Below, in pieces: positions 17,944 to 26,993 of a stretch of 64,000 nucleotides of DNA (positions are counted from its first letter, which is position 1; every line of letters starts with the position of its first letter). The notes beneath the pieces were generated by a model, which was not told where the DNA came from, made no database searches, and worked only from the letters and a program-made list of their open reading frames with translations. The position numbers were made by a program, and so were the translations under genes. The DNA comes from Chryseobacterium gwangjuense. GTDB lineage: Bacteria > Bacteroidota > Bacteroidia > Flavobacteriales > Weeksellaceae. The stretch covers positions 600,651-664,650 of the forward strand of contig NZ_JAJTNP010000002.1 in the NCBI RefSeq assembly GCF_021311115.1, given 5' to 3'.

Positions 17944-17951
17944 CAAATTTA
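17944..17951 (-). promoter_or_regulatory. Minus-strand -7 box TAAATTTG for nitroreductase-nadB-nadC
   Basis: An exact TAnnTTTG match lies 4 bases before the ATG, predicting a leaderless first gene. No -33 TTG at the usual distance. Confidence 0.6.
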
Positions 17952-17984
17952 ATAATTGGAGGTGAGAAAATGGATTTAAAAGAC

Positions 17985-18021
17985 AAAAAATAAGGATTAC
18001 TTCAAATTGAAATAATCCTTA
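17985..18021 (-). terminator. Terminator after the first lectin-like adhesin
   Basis: Read on the minus strand, a 9-bp perfect stem (TAAGGATTA with TAATCCTTA) is followed by TTTTTTG, 24 bases after the adhesin stop. Confidence 0.8.
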
Positions 18022-18044
18022 CTTTAAGATATAGATAATGGTTA

Positions 18045-20036
18045 TTATTCTCTATTTTTTACGAGTACCCATCCAGAATATTTGAAAGGTCTACTTTTCT
18101 TGTCGTTTTCATTCCATGTTACAGAATACCAGTAGCTTCCCGTAGGAACTCTTCTTCCAAGGGTTGTTCCGTCCCATTTGTAGTTGTTTGATTTGTCTCC
18201 TTGGTGGATTTTTACTCCGTATCTGTCGAATACACTGAACACAAGGTTCTGCTTATGTGCTAACGCAGAATAATCAATTACATCATTTACTCCGTCTCCG
18301 TTAGGTGTAATTACATTAATCAGATTAGGGACAACAACGTCTATTACAATAGGTTCGCAATCATAAGCATCTTTTACATAGACGGTATTGTCACCTCTTG
18401 GTATGTTATTGAAAACATTAGAATCCTGCCAGTTGATGTTGTCTATGGAATATTTGTAAGGAGCTGTTCCTCCTGTCGCATAGATCGTAATGGTATTATA
18501 GGTAATATCAATACTTGAAACAACAGGTTGTTCTGAAGGGAATACTTTTACTGTTTGTTTTGTCCAGCATTCACCAGTTTTTAATTTTACCCAATATGTG
18601 CCTACCGTTACACCCGAAATCGACTGTGTTGTTGCACCTGTGCTCCACTGATATCCATCAAAATCAGGACCTGCATCTAATGTTGTTTTGTCTTCGAAGC
18701 AGATAATTTTGTTTTTTAACACTTTTGAGAAGTTAGGAGGAAATACTTCAAGGGTAATTTTTGCAATTTCAGAACATTCGTAAATGTTGCTTACCGTTAC
18801 ATATACTACACCGTTTGGTGCAACATAGTGATCAGGATTTAAAATTTCATTCGTTCCGTTTTGTGCATCAGTTAATGAAGGGTAATATTTTTTAGTAACA
18901 CCTGAGGTAGTGGTTACTGGTGCTGTTGTCAAATTGAAAAGCCCTGTTGCAGTATTGTCTTCAAGGAAACAAGATCTTAAGGTAGCATTGGTTACACTTA
19001 CTGTAGGTGCAACGTTTAAGGTGATTTTCGCGTCATTATTATCACACAATACTGAGGTAGGATCTTTTATCACTACTGAAATACTTGTCGTTGCGTTATA
19101 TTGAAAATGAGTAGGATTGGCAATTGGAGTTCCGCTTCCTGTAACATAGTATGTGAAAGTATAATTTGCAGGAGTTGCTGTAAACTGAGAGTTCAATGAT
19201 GTTAAATCAATAGTTGAGGTCCCTGTAGAATCCGGGCAAATAGTTTTGGTAATTGTAGTTGCTATTAATGGAATCTTATCTACATATACTTTTACATTTT
19301 TAATAGAATGTCTTGATCTAGCACCTCCGGTTGAAGCTGAGAATCCAAAATATCCGACAGTCATTGCAGCTGCAGCACCTGAAGGAGCAAAAGACTGGTT
19401 ACAGATTAATGTACCGTCAAGAGTTATTTTTACAATCCAGTTGGCAGGAGCGGCAGGATCTACTTCTCCTGTTACTTCAACATGTTTATAGGTTGCTCCT
19501 CTGAAATTTTGAGTAGGGTTAAGATCGGCCGAGTGAAAAGAACTTCCGGGAGTATTAAAATATTCAACATTATTACTATCCGTTGTATTGGCAACCTGTC
19601 CGTAAGCTACATGTATCTTACTCATTTGAGCCGTGGTTGTATTGTTGTAAGTATCAAACCCGACAATAAACCCGACTGCATTTTGTGAAACTCCGATTCC
19701 GGAACCTAATACACTAGCTACAGGAGGATTCGCCAGATACCAGAATGCAATACCGTCTCCGTTATAACTTTGGGGTGAATCTATCCTGAAATCGAACTCT
19801 ACTCTCCATTTGTCACAGTATTTTAAGTTAATGGGTTCGTTTAATCGTATAGACCCGGATTGATTGTTAAGATCCGGTGTAAGCTGAATAAAATCTGTAT
19901 TGACTACGGTAGGGGAGACCATCGTCCATCCTGTCGTATTTACAGGGTTTCCTGCTAGCTGATACGTTTGAGCAGATACTTTCTGAGGAATTATTGAAAG
20001 AAAGGCTAAACAGCCTAAAAGTAGAAATTTTTTCAT
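18045..20036 (-). CDS. Type IX secretion (type B CTD) lectin-like surface protein, shorter copy
   Basis: A 663-residue secreted protein. A signal peptide (MKKFLLLGCLAFLSIIPQKV, then SAQ) is followed by an L-type-lectin-like domain (about residues 22-255, with NGDGIAFWYLANPP and SFHSADLNPTQNF), a bacterial beta-sandwich region, one Cys-containing module (RSCFLEDN), a PKD-like region (DAGPDFDGYQWSTG), a SprB-like repeat (GGTAPYKYS) and a gliding-motility-type C-terminal domain (VITPNGDGVNDVIDY to VKNRE). I chose the ATG at 20036, since the longer frame from 20093 runs back through a terminator hairpin. It is a tandem paralogue of the next gene. Likely an outer-surface adhesin; the glycan target is unknown. 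Confidence 0.9.
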   Translation of the reverse strand: MKKFLLLGCLAFLSIIPQKVSAQTYQLAGNPVNTTGWTMVSPTVVNTDFIQLTPDLNNQSGSIRLNEPINLKYCDKWRVEFDFRIDSPQSYNGDGIAFWYLANPPVASVLGSGIGVSQNAVGFIVGFDTYNNTTTAQMSKIHVAYGQVANTTDSNNVEYFNTPGSSFHSADLNPTQNFRGATYKHVEVTGEVDPAAPANWIVKITLDGTLICNQSFAPSGAAAAMTVGYFGFSASTGGARSRHSIKNVKVYVDKIPLIATTITKTICPDSTGTSTIDLTSLNSQFTATPANYTFTYYVTGSGTPIANPTHFQYNATTSISVVIKDPTSVLCDNNDAKITLNVAPTVSVTNATLRSCFLEDNTATGLFNLTTAPVTTTSGVTKKYYPSLTDAQNGTNEILNPDHYVAPNGVVYVTVSNIYECSEIAKITLEVFPPNFSKVLKNKIICFEDKTTLDAGPDFDGYQWSTGATTQSISGVTVGTYWVKLKTGECWTKQTVKVFPSEQPVVSSIDITYNTITIYATGGTAPYKYSIDNINWQDSNVFNNIPRGDNTVYVKDAYDCEPIVIDVVVPNLINVITPNGDGVNDVIDYSALAHKQNLVFSVFDRYGVKIHQGDKSNNYKWDGTTLGRRVPTGSYWYSVTWNENDKKSRPFKYSGWVLVKNRE

Positions 20037-20083
20037 ATGCTGAATGCTATTTTTGAGGGGGATTTTAAAACTATTTTCAGAAT

Positions 20084-20108
20084 AAAAGGGCACCCCAAAA
20101 GATGCCCA
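20084..20108 (-). terminator. Terminator between the tandem adhesin genes
   Basis: Read on the minus strand, GGGCATC and GGTGCCC arms form a short GC-rich hairpin followed by CTTTTATT. It lies just past the stop of the longer adhesin and upstream of the ATG of the shorter one. Confidence 0.7.
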
Positions 20109-20114
20109 AAAAAA

Positions 20115-22367
20115 TTATTCTCTATTTTTTACCAATACCCATCCGTTATACTTTGTTTGAGTATTGTTTTTATCATTTTCATTCCAAGAAATGCTAAACC
20201 AGTAAGTTCCTGTGGTTAGTTTTTTGCCACCTGAAGTTCCGTCCCATTTGTAATTTCTTGTTTTGTCGGCTTCAAATTTTTTGTTGCCGTATCTGTCATA
20301 TACTATAAAGTTTAAATTCTTTTTATAAGCCAAAGCGCTATAGTCTATGAAGTCATTGATGTTATCTCCGTTTGGAGTAATTGCATTAATTAAATTGGGA
20401 ACAGTTACCTGTATTTGTACGGGTTCACAATTATAAAAATCTTTTACAAAAATTTTATTTTCTCCTCTTGGAAGACCTGTAAATACATTAGAATCCTGCC
20501 ATTTAATACCGTCTAAAGAATATTGGTAAGGAGCACGTCCTCCAGAAACATTTACAGTGATGGTATTGTTTACAATATCTAAACTTGTAATTACAGGGTC
20601 TGTTGCAGCATTTACCCTTACAATTTGTTTAGTAATACAGTTTCCGGTTTTTAGTTTTACCCAATATAGTCCTACTACAACATTTTGAATTGTTTGTGAA
20701 GTTTCACCTGTGCTCCATTCATAACTTGCAAATCCTGGACCTGCATCCAATGTTGTTTTGTCATCAATACAGATGGTTTTGTCTTTAAGAACAGAAGAAG
20801 TTACAGGCGCTATTACCGTTAATCTTATTTTCTTGATAATATAACAAGAATTTTGTCCTTTTATCCTTACATATACTTCTCCATTTCCTGATACATAAGC
20901 TGTTGGATTTGCAATCGGGTTGGTTTCGTTCAGAGCATCAGTTAATGTAATATAATATTTTTTTGCAATACCTGCTTCAGTTGAAACATTTGCTGTTCCT
21001 AAATTGAAAGTAGCTGTAGCTGGATTTTCCTCAATGAAACAAGATTGTAATGAAGCATCATTAGAGACTGGCAAAGGAAGGAAGCTTAATGTGATTTCCG
21101 CATTTCCTGTACAGCCTTGAGGAGTTGTAACCTTTACATATACTTTTCCCGGTGCTGAAACATAAGCATTAGGAGTAGTGATTTCGTTTACACCTGCCGT
21201 TAAATCTGCTAATGTTCTGTAATATTTTTTTACGACACCAGGTACACCTGTTACAGGTGCGTTGTTTAGATTGAAGGTTGCTGTAGTTGCATTGTTGTTA
21301 TTACACTCGCTCAACGTGACATTGTTTGCCGTAAATGGAGATAATGTAAGCTGTATTTTTCCATCTGGGTTATCACATAGAATGGCTGAATTATCTCTTA
21401 CAATTACATTTACAGTAGTATTGGCGTTGAATTGATAATTCGTCGGGTTAGCAACAGGTACTCCGCCTACTACATAACTAAAAGTATAATTAGCAGGATT
21501 AGTTACAAACTGGCTATTGTAAGATGTTAAATTTACTGAAGCATAACCTGTGCTTGGATTTGGACAAAAAGTATCTGTAACAGAAGTTTTGTTCAGAGCA
21601 ACTTTGTCCATGTAAATTTTTGCATTTTTAATAGAATGTCTTGATCTTGCACCTCCGGTTGAAGCCGAAAATCCGAAATATCCCTGCGTCATTGATGCTG
21701 CTGCGCCCGAAGGAGCAAAAGACTGATTGCAGATTACAGTACCATCAAGTGTTATTTTTATAATCCAGTTCGCAGGAGCGGCAGGATCTATCTGACCGCT
21801 TACCTCTACATGTTTAAACGTTGTTCCTTGAAAAGGCTGAGTCGCATTAAGATCTGCTGAGTGAAACGAGCTTCCAGGAGTGTTGAAAAACTCAACATTA
21901 TTGGTGTCTGTTGTGTTGGGTACCAATCCGTACGCAACATGTACTTTGCTCATTCCTGAACTTCCAGTAGAATTATTAAAAGTATCGAAAGCTACAATAA
22001 GACCTACTGCATTTTGAGAAACTCCAATTCCTGAACCTAATACACTTGTTACAGGTGGATTAGCTAAATACCAAAACGCAATACCATCTCCATTGTACGT
22101 CTGGTTTGAGTCCATTCTGAAATCAAATTCTACCCTCCATTTGTCACAATATTTTAAGTTGATGGGGTCATTGAGTCGTATAGAACCTGATTGGTTATTA
22201 GTATCGGCTGTAAGCTGGATAAAATCAGTATTTACTACTGCAGGAGAAACTAAGGACCAGCCTGCCGTATTTACCGGATTTCCCGTAAGCTGATATGTCT
22301 GGGAGAAGAGGTTTCCAGAGATACATAATAGGATTATCGATAAATAAGATAATAAAATTTTATTCAT
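20115..22367 (-). CDS. Type IX secretion (type B CTD) lectin-like surface protein, longer copy
   Basis: A 750-residue paralogue of the downstream gene with the same order: signal peptide, L-type-lectin-like domain (NGDGIAFWYLANPP), beta-sandwich region, Cys modules, PKD-like region (DAGPGFASYEWSTG), SprB-like repeat (GGRAPYQYS) and type B C-terminal domain ending VKNRE. It differs chiefly in having two copies of the roughly 80-residue Cys module (starting LSECNNNN and LQSCFIEEN) where the neighbour has one. The C-terminal domain directs export by the type IX system and attachment or release at the surface. No PorP/SprF partner gene adjoins it. Confidence 0.9.
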   Translation of the reverse strand: MNKILLSYLSIILLCISGNLFSQTYQLTGNPVNTAGWSLVSPAVVNTDFIQLTADTNNQSGSIRLNDPINLKYCDKWRVEFDFRMDSNQTYNGDGIAFWYLANPPVTSVLGSGIGVSQNAVGLIVAFDTFNNSTGSSGMSKVHVAYGLVPNTTDTNNVEFFNTPGSSFHSADLNATQPFQGTTFKHVEVSGQIDPAAPANWIIKITLDGTVICNQSFAPSGAAASMTQGYFGFSASTGGARSRHSIKNAKIYMDKVALNKTSVTDTFCPNPSTGYASVNLTSYNSQFVTNPANYTFSYVVGGVPVANPTNYQFNANTTVNVIVRDNSAILCDNPDGKIQLTLSPFTANNVTLSECNNNNATTATFNLNNAPVTGVPGVVKKYYRTLADLTAGVNEITTPNAYVSAPGKVYVKVTTPQGCTGNAEITLSFLPLPVSNDASLQSCFIEENPATATFNLGTANVSTEAGIAKKYYITLTDALNETNPIANPTAYVSGNGEVYVRIKGQNSCYIIKKIRLTVIAPVTSSVLKDKTICIDDKTTLDAGPGFASYEWSTGETSQTIQNVVVGLYWVKLKTGNCITKQIVRVNAATDPVITSLDIVNNTITVNVSGGRAPYQYSLDGIKWQDSNVFTGLPRGENKIFVKDFYNCEPVQIQVTVPNLINAITPNGDNINDFIDYSALAYKKNLNFIVYDRYGNKKFEADKTRNYKWDGTSGGKKLTTGTYWFSISWNENDKNNTQTKYNGWVLVKNRE

Positions 22368-22523
22368 TGAAGAGGAAATTAAGTTAAACGTGTAAATATA
22401 TTAAATCTTGTTGATATAATGTTTATTTGCTGTTAATTTTATCTAAAATGATATTTATTTATCAATATATAATAAAACAGAAAGAAAGGTTAAAATCTGT
22501 TTTAGTTTTAAATAAAAACGGGT

Positions 22524-23000
22524 TTAAAAGAGAGAGTCATTTTCAAGACTTTCAAAGTAAGCGTCTATTTCTAAAGAGTTGGAATTGGCTGCCGCAACAG
22601 CAAGTTTATCACAGAGCTCATTTTCAAAATGACCTGCATGACCTTTTATCCAATGCATTTTGGGTTTATGCAGGTTGTAAAGTTCAATGAATTTTTTCCA
22701 CAGGTCGGGGTTTTTTACATTCTTCCAGCCTCTTTTTACCCATCCTGATATCCAGTTTTGATTCACTGCATCAGCTACATATTTGCTGTCAGTATATACA
22801 TGGATGTCATTTTCAGTGGATTTTAATTTTTCCAGGGCAGTGATAACGGCCAGAAGTTCCATCCTGTTGTTGGTGGTTTTTCTAAAGCCTTTAGAAAATG
22901 TTTTTTGATAATTTTTTTCAGGAACGCGCATAAGGATTCCATACCCTCCTTTTCCGGGATTTCCACTACAAGCTCCGTCGGTATAAATTTCGATTTTCAA
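22524..23000 (-). CDS. rnhA: Ribonuclease HI
   Basis: A 158-residue RNase H that cuts the RNA strand of RNA-DNA hybrids. The four acidic catalytic residues are visible in YTDGACSGNPG, NNRMELLAV, YTDSKYV and FENELCDKLA, and the basic-protrusion region WKNVKNPDLW is present. It begins 18 bases after dnaB, so both are probably one replication-linked transcript. Confidence 0.96.
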   Translation of the reverse strand: MKIEIYTDGACSGNPGKGGYGILMRVPEKNYQKTFSKGFRKTTNNRMELLAVITALEKLKSTENDIHVYTDSKYVADAVNQNWISGWVKRGWKNVKNPDLWKKFIELYNLHKPKMHWIKGHAGHFENELCDKLAVAAANSNSLEIDAYFESLENDSLF

Positions 23001-23018
23001 ATTTCTCTGTTCTAAATC

Positions 23019-24608
23019 TTAAAAAGGAAAGTCATCATCTTCATCAAAATCATTCATCGAAGATCCTGAAACTTGAGAACTGCTTGGTAGATCAAACGCT
23101 GCTCCAGGCTGAATAGTTGTTTTAATTTTATCAAAACCACTAGGCTCGTTTGATCCGAAACCAGAAGGATATCCTCCGGCTCCTCCATCAAAGGCAGCTT
23201 CAATATCACCGAATTTTGCAAAGTGCTTCAAGAAAGATAATCTAACATCGGCAGTTGCACCGTTTCTGTGCTTTGCAATGATAAGCTCTGCCTGGTTTTC
23301 TGTTGAGGTTTCCTGTCCTTCCTCATCATTATCCCAAACCGTAATTTTATAATATTCAGGTCTGAAGATGAAAGATACAATATCCGCATCCTGCTCAATC
23401 GCTCCGGATTCCCTCAAATCAGAAAGCTGAGGTCGTTTTCCAGGGCGGGTTTCCACACTTCTGGATAACTGGGAAAGTGCAATTACAGGTACATTCAATT
23501 CTTTAGCAATCGCTTTTAGGGAACGTGAAATCATGGAAATTTCCTGTTCTCGGTTTCCTCCTCCTTTTCCGCCACCACCTGCAGTCATTAACTGGAGGTA
23601 ATCGACCATGATCAGTCTTACACCATGCTGCATTACCAATCTTCGGCATTTTGCACGGAAATCGAATATGGAAAGTGAAGGAGTTTCATCAATATATAAA
23701 GGAGCATTTTCCAGTTCTGATACGTTGGAAAATAATCTCTGCCATTCTTCATCATCCAGCGTCCCTTTTCTTAATTTTTCTGATGAGATTCTTGTTTCTG
23801 ATGCAATCATCCTTGTGATAAGCTGTACAGAAGCCATCTCGAGAGAGAAAAGCGCCATAGGAATTTTGTGTCCTACTGCAATATTTCTTGCCATGGAAAG
23901 AAGAAATGCTGTTTTTCCCATTGCGGGACGTGCTGCAATGATAATAAGGTCAGAATTTTGCCAACCTCCGGTTTCTTTATCAATATCTCTGAATCCGGAA
24001 GGCACCCCTGAGATTCCTTCTTTATCTTTTAATGCTTTGATTGTGTCAATGGCTTGTTTTACCAATGAGTTTGCTGTGTCAAACCCCTTTTTGATGGTTC
24101 CGTTTGTGATTTCAAAAAAGGATTGCTCTGCTTTGTCTAAAAGTTCGAAAACATCTGTAGACTCTCTATATGAAGAATCAATAACATTTGCAGAAACGTT
24201 GATTAAGCTTCTTAAAATGTATTTTTCAAGAATAACACGAACATGATATTCAATATGGGCAGAAGAACTTACGCCCATCGTTAGATCGATAATATAATGA
24301 TCACCACCTGCTGAAATCAGCTTGTCTTCTTTTTTAAGATTCTGAATAATCGTCATCAAATCGACAGGGTGGTTTCCTTCGTAAAGTTTTAAAATGGTAG
24401 AAAAAATAACCTGATGTCTCGGATCATAAAAAACTTCAGGAGTCAGCAAATCAATAGAGTGATCCAGTCCTTTTTTATCAATTAAAAAAGTACCAATAAC
24501 CAATCTTTCAAAATCTACTGCATTAGGAGGCATTTTTCCATCAGCAATTGACAGCTCTTTCGCAAAGTTTCCGTGGGTAAGAGATGATAATGTTTCTTTC
24601 TGCGCCAT
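23019..24608 (-). CDS. dnaB: Replicative DNA helicase
   Basis: A 529-residue DnaB helicase, the hexameric motor that unwinds DNA at the fork. It has the N-terminal helical domain (PPNAVDFERLVIGTFLID), a linker, and a RecA-like domain with Walker A ARPAMGKTAF near residue 230, MVDYLQLM as Walker B and SQLSRSVETR. An acidic disordered tail ends DFDEDDDFPF, which may bind partners. I chose the ATG at 24608 (MAQKETL): the longer frame's ATG at 24617 lies inside the promoter box at 24615-24622. rnhA follows directly. Confidence 0.96.
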   Translation of the reverse strand: MAQKETLSSLTHGNFAKELSIADGKMPPNAVDFERLVIGTFLIDKKGLDHSIDLLTPEVFYDPRHQVIFSTILKLYEGNHPVDLMTIIQNLKKEDKLISAGGDHYIIDLTMGVSSSAHIEYHVRVILEKYILRSLINVSANVIDSSYRESTDVFELLDKAEQSFFEITNGTIKKGFDTANSLVKQAIDTIKALKDKEGISGVPSGFRDIDKETGGWQNSDLIIIAARPAMGKTAFLLSMARNIAVGHKIPMALFSLEMASVQLITRMIASETRISSEKLRKGTLDDEEWQRLFSNVSELENAPLYIDETPSLSIFDFRAKCRRLVMQHGVRLIMVDYLQLMTAGGGGKGGGNREQEISMISRSLKAIAKELNVPVIALSQLSRSVETRPGKRPQLSDLRESGAIEQDADIVSFIFRPEYYKITVWDNDEEGQETSTENQAELIIAKHRNGATADVRLSFLKHFAKFGDIEAAFDGGAGGYPSGFGSNEPSGFDKIKTTIQPGAAFDLPSSSQVSGSSMNDFDEDDDFPF

Positions 24609-24614
24609 AATATG

Positions 24615-24622
24615 CAAAGATA
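24615..24622 (-). promoter_or_regulatory. Minus-strand -7 box TATCTTTG for dnaB
   Basis: An exact TAnnTTTG match ends 6 bases before the chosen ATG and overlaps the upstream in-frame ATG, so only the downstream start fits. Confidence 0.65.
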
Positions 24623-24712
24623 GTTTTTTTGAAAAGTAATTAAAAAATAGTAATCAAGATTTTAATGTTGATAAGTTTAAAATGCTAGTACTGAAAGGCT
24701 TTTTCTTCGTGC

Positions 24713-24744
24713 ATAAAAAAATCACTCCTTATAGAAGTGATTTT
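24713..24744 (-). terminator. Terminator after the third adhesin gene
   Basis: A 9-bp stem (AAAATCACT with AGTGATTTT) with a T run on the minus-strand 3' side, 22 bases after the stop of the gene to its right. Confidence 0.85.
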
Positions 24745-24765
24745 TTTTAACTATTAAAAATTAGT

Positions 24766-26838
24766 TTATTCTCTGTTTTTTACCAATATCCAACCGCTGT
24801 ATTTGGTTTGGGTATTGTTTTTGTCATTTTCATTCCAAGAGATAGAGAACCAGTAAGTCCCAGTTAGGATTTTCTTACCTGAAGCAGTTCCGTCCCATCT
24901 GTAATCTCTTATTTTGCCGGCTTCATACAATTTATTACCATATCTGTCGTAAACGATGAAAACTAAGTTTTTCTTGTATGCCAATTCAGAGTAATCAATA
25001 AAATCATTTACATTATCTCCGTTTGGAGTAATTGCATTTAAAAGATTTGGAACAGTTACCTGAACTTCAATTGGAGTACAGTCATAAGCATCTATTACAT
25101 AGATTTTATTTTCACCTCTAGGAACTCCGGTAAATACATTAGAGTCTTGCCAATGAGTACCATCTAATGAATATTTGTATGGTGCAGTCCCTCCGTTTGC
25201 CGTTACCGTTATTGTATTGTTTGTAATTTCAATATTAGAAATAACAGGTTGGTTAGAAGGGTATACATTTACTTGCTGAAGAGTGAAACATTTTCCTGTC
25301 TGTAATTTTACCCAATATGCTCCAACAGGAACACCTTGTATAGATTGCGTTGTAGCTCCTGTGCTCCATTCGTAGCTTACAAATCCAGGACCTGCATCTA
25401 AAGTAGTTCTATCTTCTACACAGATTGTTTTGTTTTTCAGAACTGCAGATTTTACAGGAGGTAAAACGACAAGAGTGATTTTAGTAATAGAATAACACTG
25501 ATCTCCACTATATACTCTTGCATACACCGAGCCACTCATCGAAATGTAGTTGGTTGCATTTAAAATCTCATTTGTTCCACTGGTAGCATTGGCTAATGTA
25601 GTATAGAATTTTTTCTGAGGATTACTAAGTACAGAGATGTTTGCTGATGTTAAATCAAACGCTGCAGTTGTAATATTTCCTTCAATAAAACAAGACTCAA
25701 GGGTTGCTTCTTTTACTACAACCAATGGGTAAAATGTTAACGTGATTTCTGAATCATCAAAACATCCGTCACTAGTAGTCACTTTTACATATACTTTTTT
25801 CTGTGTAGAAATATAGTTAGTAGGGTTTGTGATTTCGTTAGTTCCAGCATTTAAATCATTCAGCGTAGGATAGTATTTTTTTGTAGCAGTACCAGAATAA
25901 ACCGCTGCAGTAGTTAGGTCGAAAGATCCAGTTCCTACATTGTTGTTGTTACATGCGTAGATGGTAGCATCACTCGCAGTAATATTTCCTTTTTTAAATT
26001 TAAACTTACCGGTTAGGAAACAACCATTGATTGGGTTTGTCGGGTTTGTCGGGTCAGTGTACTTTAATCTGTAGTAATAGATTGTGGTACCATCAACCAT
26101 AATCGGAGCGGTAATTGGGTTTTGCCCTGTTATCGCATCATTGTTGGTGTTGTGGTAAGTAACTGAGAAGTTTGGATTACCATTTATAATACCTGTAGTT
26201 AATGTGCTGAAATTAAATAGAGTAGGTAATGAACATTTTAAGATTTCATTTGGTGCAGCAGGGTCTGTAGCATTAGGTACACCCGGCGTGATGAAAGGGT
26301 GTGGAGTTAATGCCGGATTATTAAATGCAGAAGTCAGTGTTGCTGTACCGCCCCAAGTTAAAGAAAAACCATAAGGGTTACTTGGAATAAAGTTATCGAT
26401 CAGAAGATAATATTTTTCTCCTGCAATAACATTTAGAGGAAGCTCCCATTGTCCTCCTGTAATTGTTGAGCTTAGACCTGTTGGTCCGCTTGTCCCGGAA
26501 TAATTACATCTGATAGCATTACCAAAGTCCCAGGTTGCACAATCAATATTTGGTCCATATACTGCAAAGTCATAATCATAATGCGTTACACCAGGAACTG
26601 TATTTGGATTAATGGTAAATTCAATGGTTCCTGAAGTTGCGGCAGTGAATACATACCAAACAGAATAATGTTCCAGTCCTAAACAACTGCCAGAAGTCGC
26701 TTCTTGGATAGTCCCGGAACTACTTGGGTTATAGGAAATATCAGAATTTCCACAAACGGGGATCGCAGAAATACAATCCGACTGCGCCTGGAAAATTTGA
26801 TATAAAAATAAAATGGAAAAGAGTAGTAGTTTTTTCAT
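24766..26838 (-). CDS. Type IX secretion (type B CTD) surface protein without lectin domain
   Basis: A 690-residue secreted protein. After a signal peptide ([16 protein letters not shown]) comes a domain starting SDCISAIPVCGNSDISY with WYVFTAATSGTIEFTI, a beta-sandwich seen at the N-terminus of many flavobacterial surface proteins. Next are two Cys modules (starting IYACNNNN and LESCFIEGN), a PKD-like region (DAGPGFVSYEWSTG), a SprB-like repeat (GGTAPYKYS) and the type B C-terminal domain ending VKNRE. From the modules onward it closely matches the two tandem adhesins, from which dnaB-rnhA separates it. Its head domain is different, so it probably binds a different target. Confidence 0.9.
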   Translation of the reverse strand: MKKLLLFSILFLYQIFQAQSDCISAIPVCGNSDISYNPSSSGTIQEATSGSCLGLEHYSVWYVFTAATSGTIEFTINPNTVPGVTHYDYDFAVYGPNIDCATWDFGNAIRCNYSGTSGPTGLSSTITGGQWELPLNVIAGEKYYLLIDNFIPSNPYGFSLTWGGTATLTSAFNNPALTPHPFITPGVPNATDPAAPNEILKCSLPTLFNFSTLTTGIINGNPNFSVTYHNTNNDAITGQNPITAPIMVDGTTIYYYRLKYTDPTNPTNPINGCFLTGKFKFKKGNITASDATIYACNNNNVGTGSFDLTTAAVYSGTATKKYYPTLNDLNAGTNEITNPTNYISTQKKVYVKVTTSDGCFDDSEITLTFYPLVVVKEATLESCFIEGNITTAAFDLTSANISVLSNPQKKFYTTLANATSGTNEILNATNYISMSGSVYARVYSGDQCYSITKITLVVLPPVKSAVLKNKTICVEDRTTLDAGPGFVSYEWSTGATTQSIQGVPVGAYWVKLQTGKCFTLQQVNVYPSNQPVISNIEITNNTITVTANGGTAPYKYSLDGTHWQDSNVFTGVPRGENKIYVIDAYDCTPIEVQVTVPNLLNAITPNGDNVNDFIDYSELAYKKNLVFIVYDRYGNKLYEAGKIRDYRWDGTASGKKILTGTYWFSISWNENDKNNTQTKYSGWILVKNRE

Positions 26839-26878
26839 TTTAAAAGGTTTTTGAGAATAAAATTAAAAAAAGTAACGA

Positions 26879-26886
26879 CAAATGTA
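26879..26886 (-). promoter_or_regulatory. Minus-strand -7 box TACATTTG for the third adhesin
   Basis: An exact TAnnTTTG match lies 40 bases before the ATG, in an AT-rich gap of 155 bases that holds no gene. A TTG lies 12 bases upstream of the box, closer than the usual spacing. Confidence 0.45.
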
Positions 26887-26993
26887 AAAATATTTTGTCA
26901 AAAAAGTGGGATTTTTGTTAAAAATACTTAAAATGTTAAATTTTATAATGGATTGAATAAATATGTCCATTTAAATCTATTTCATTGAAAAAA

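Noticed and set aside
20037..20093. Longer N-terminus for the shorter lectin-like adhesin
   Set aside because: The extension runs through the terminator hairpin of the upstream gene and would place 19 non-signal residues before a normal signal peptide.
23608..24246. Plus-strand open frame of 212 codons
   Set aside because: It lies wholly inside dnaB on the other strand. Its translation has no recognisable motif, while dnaB motifs run through the same bases.
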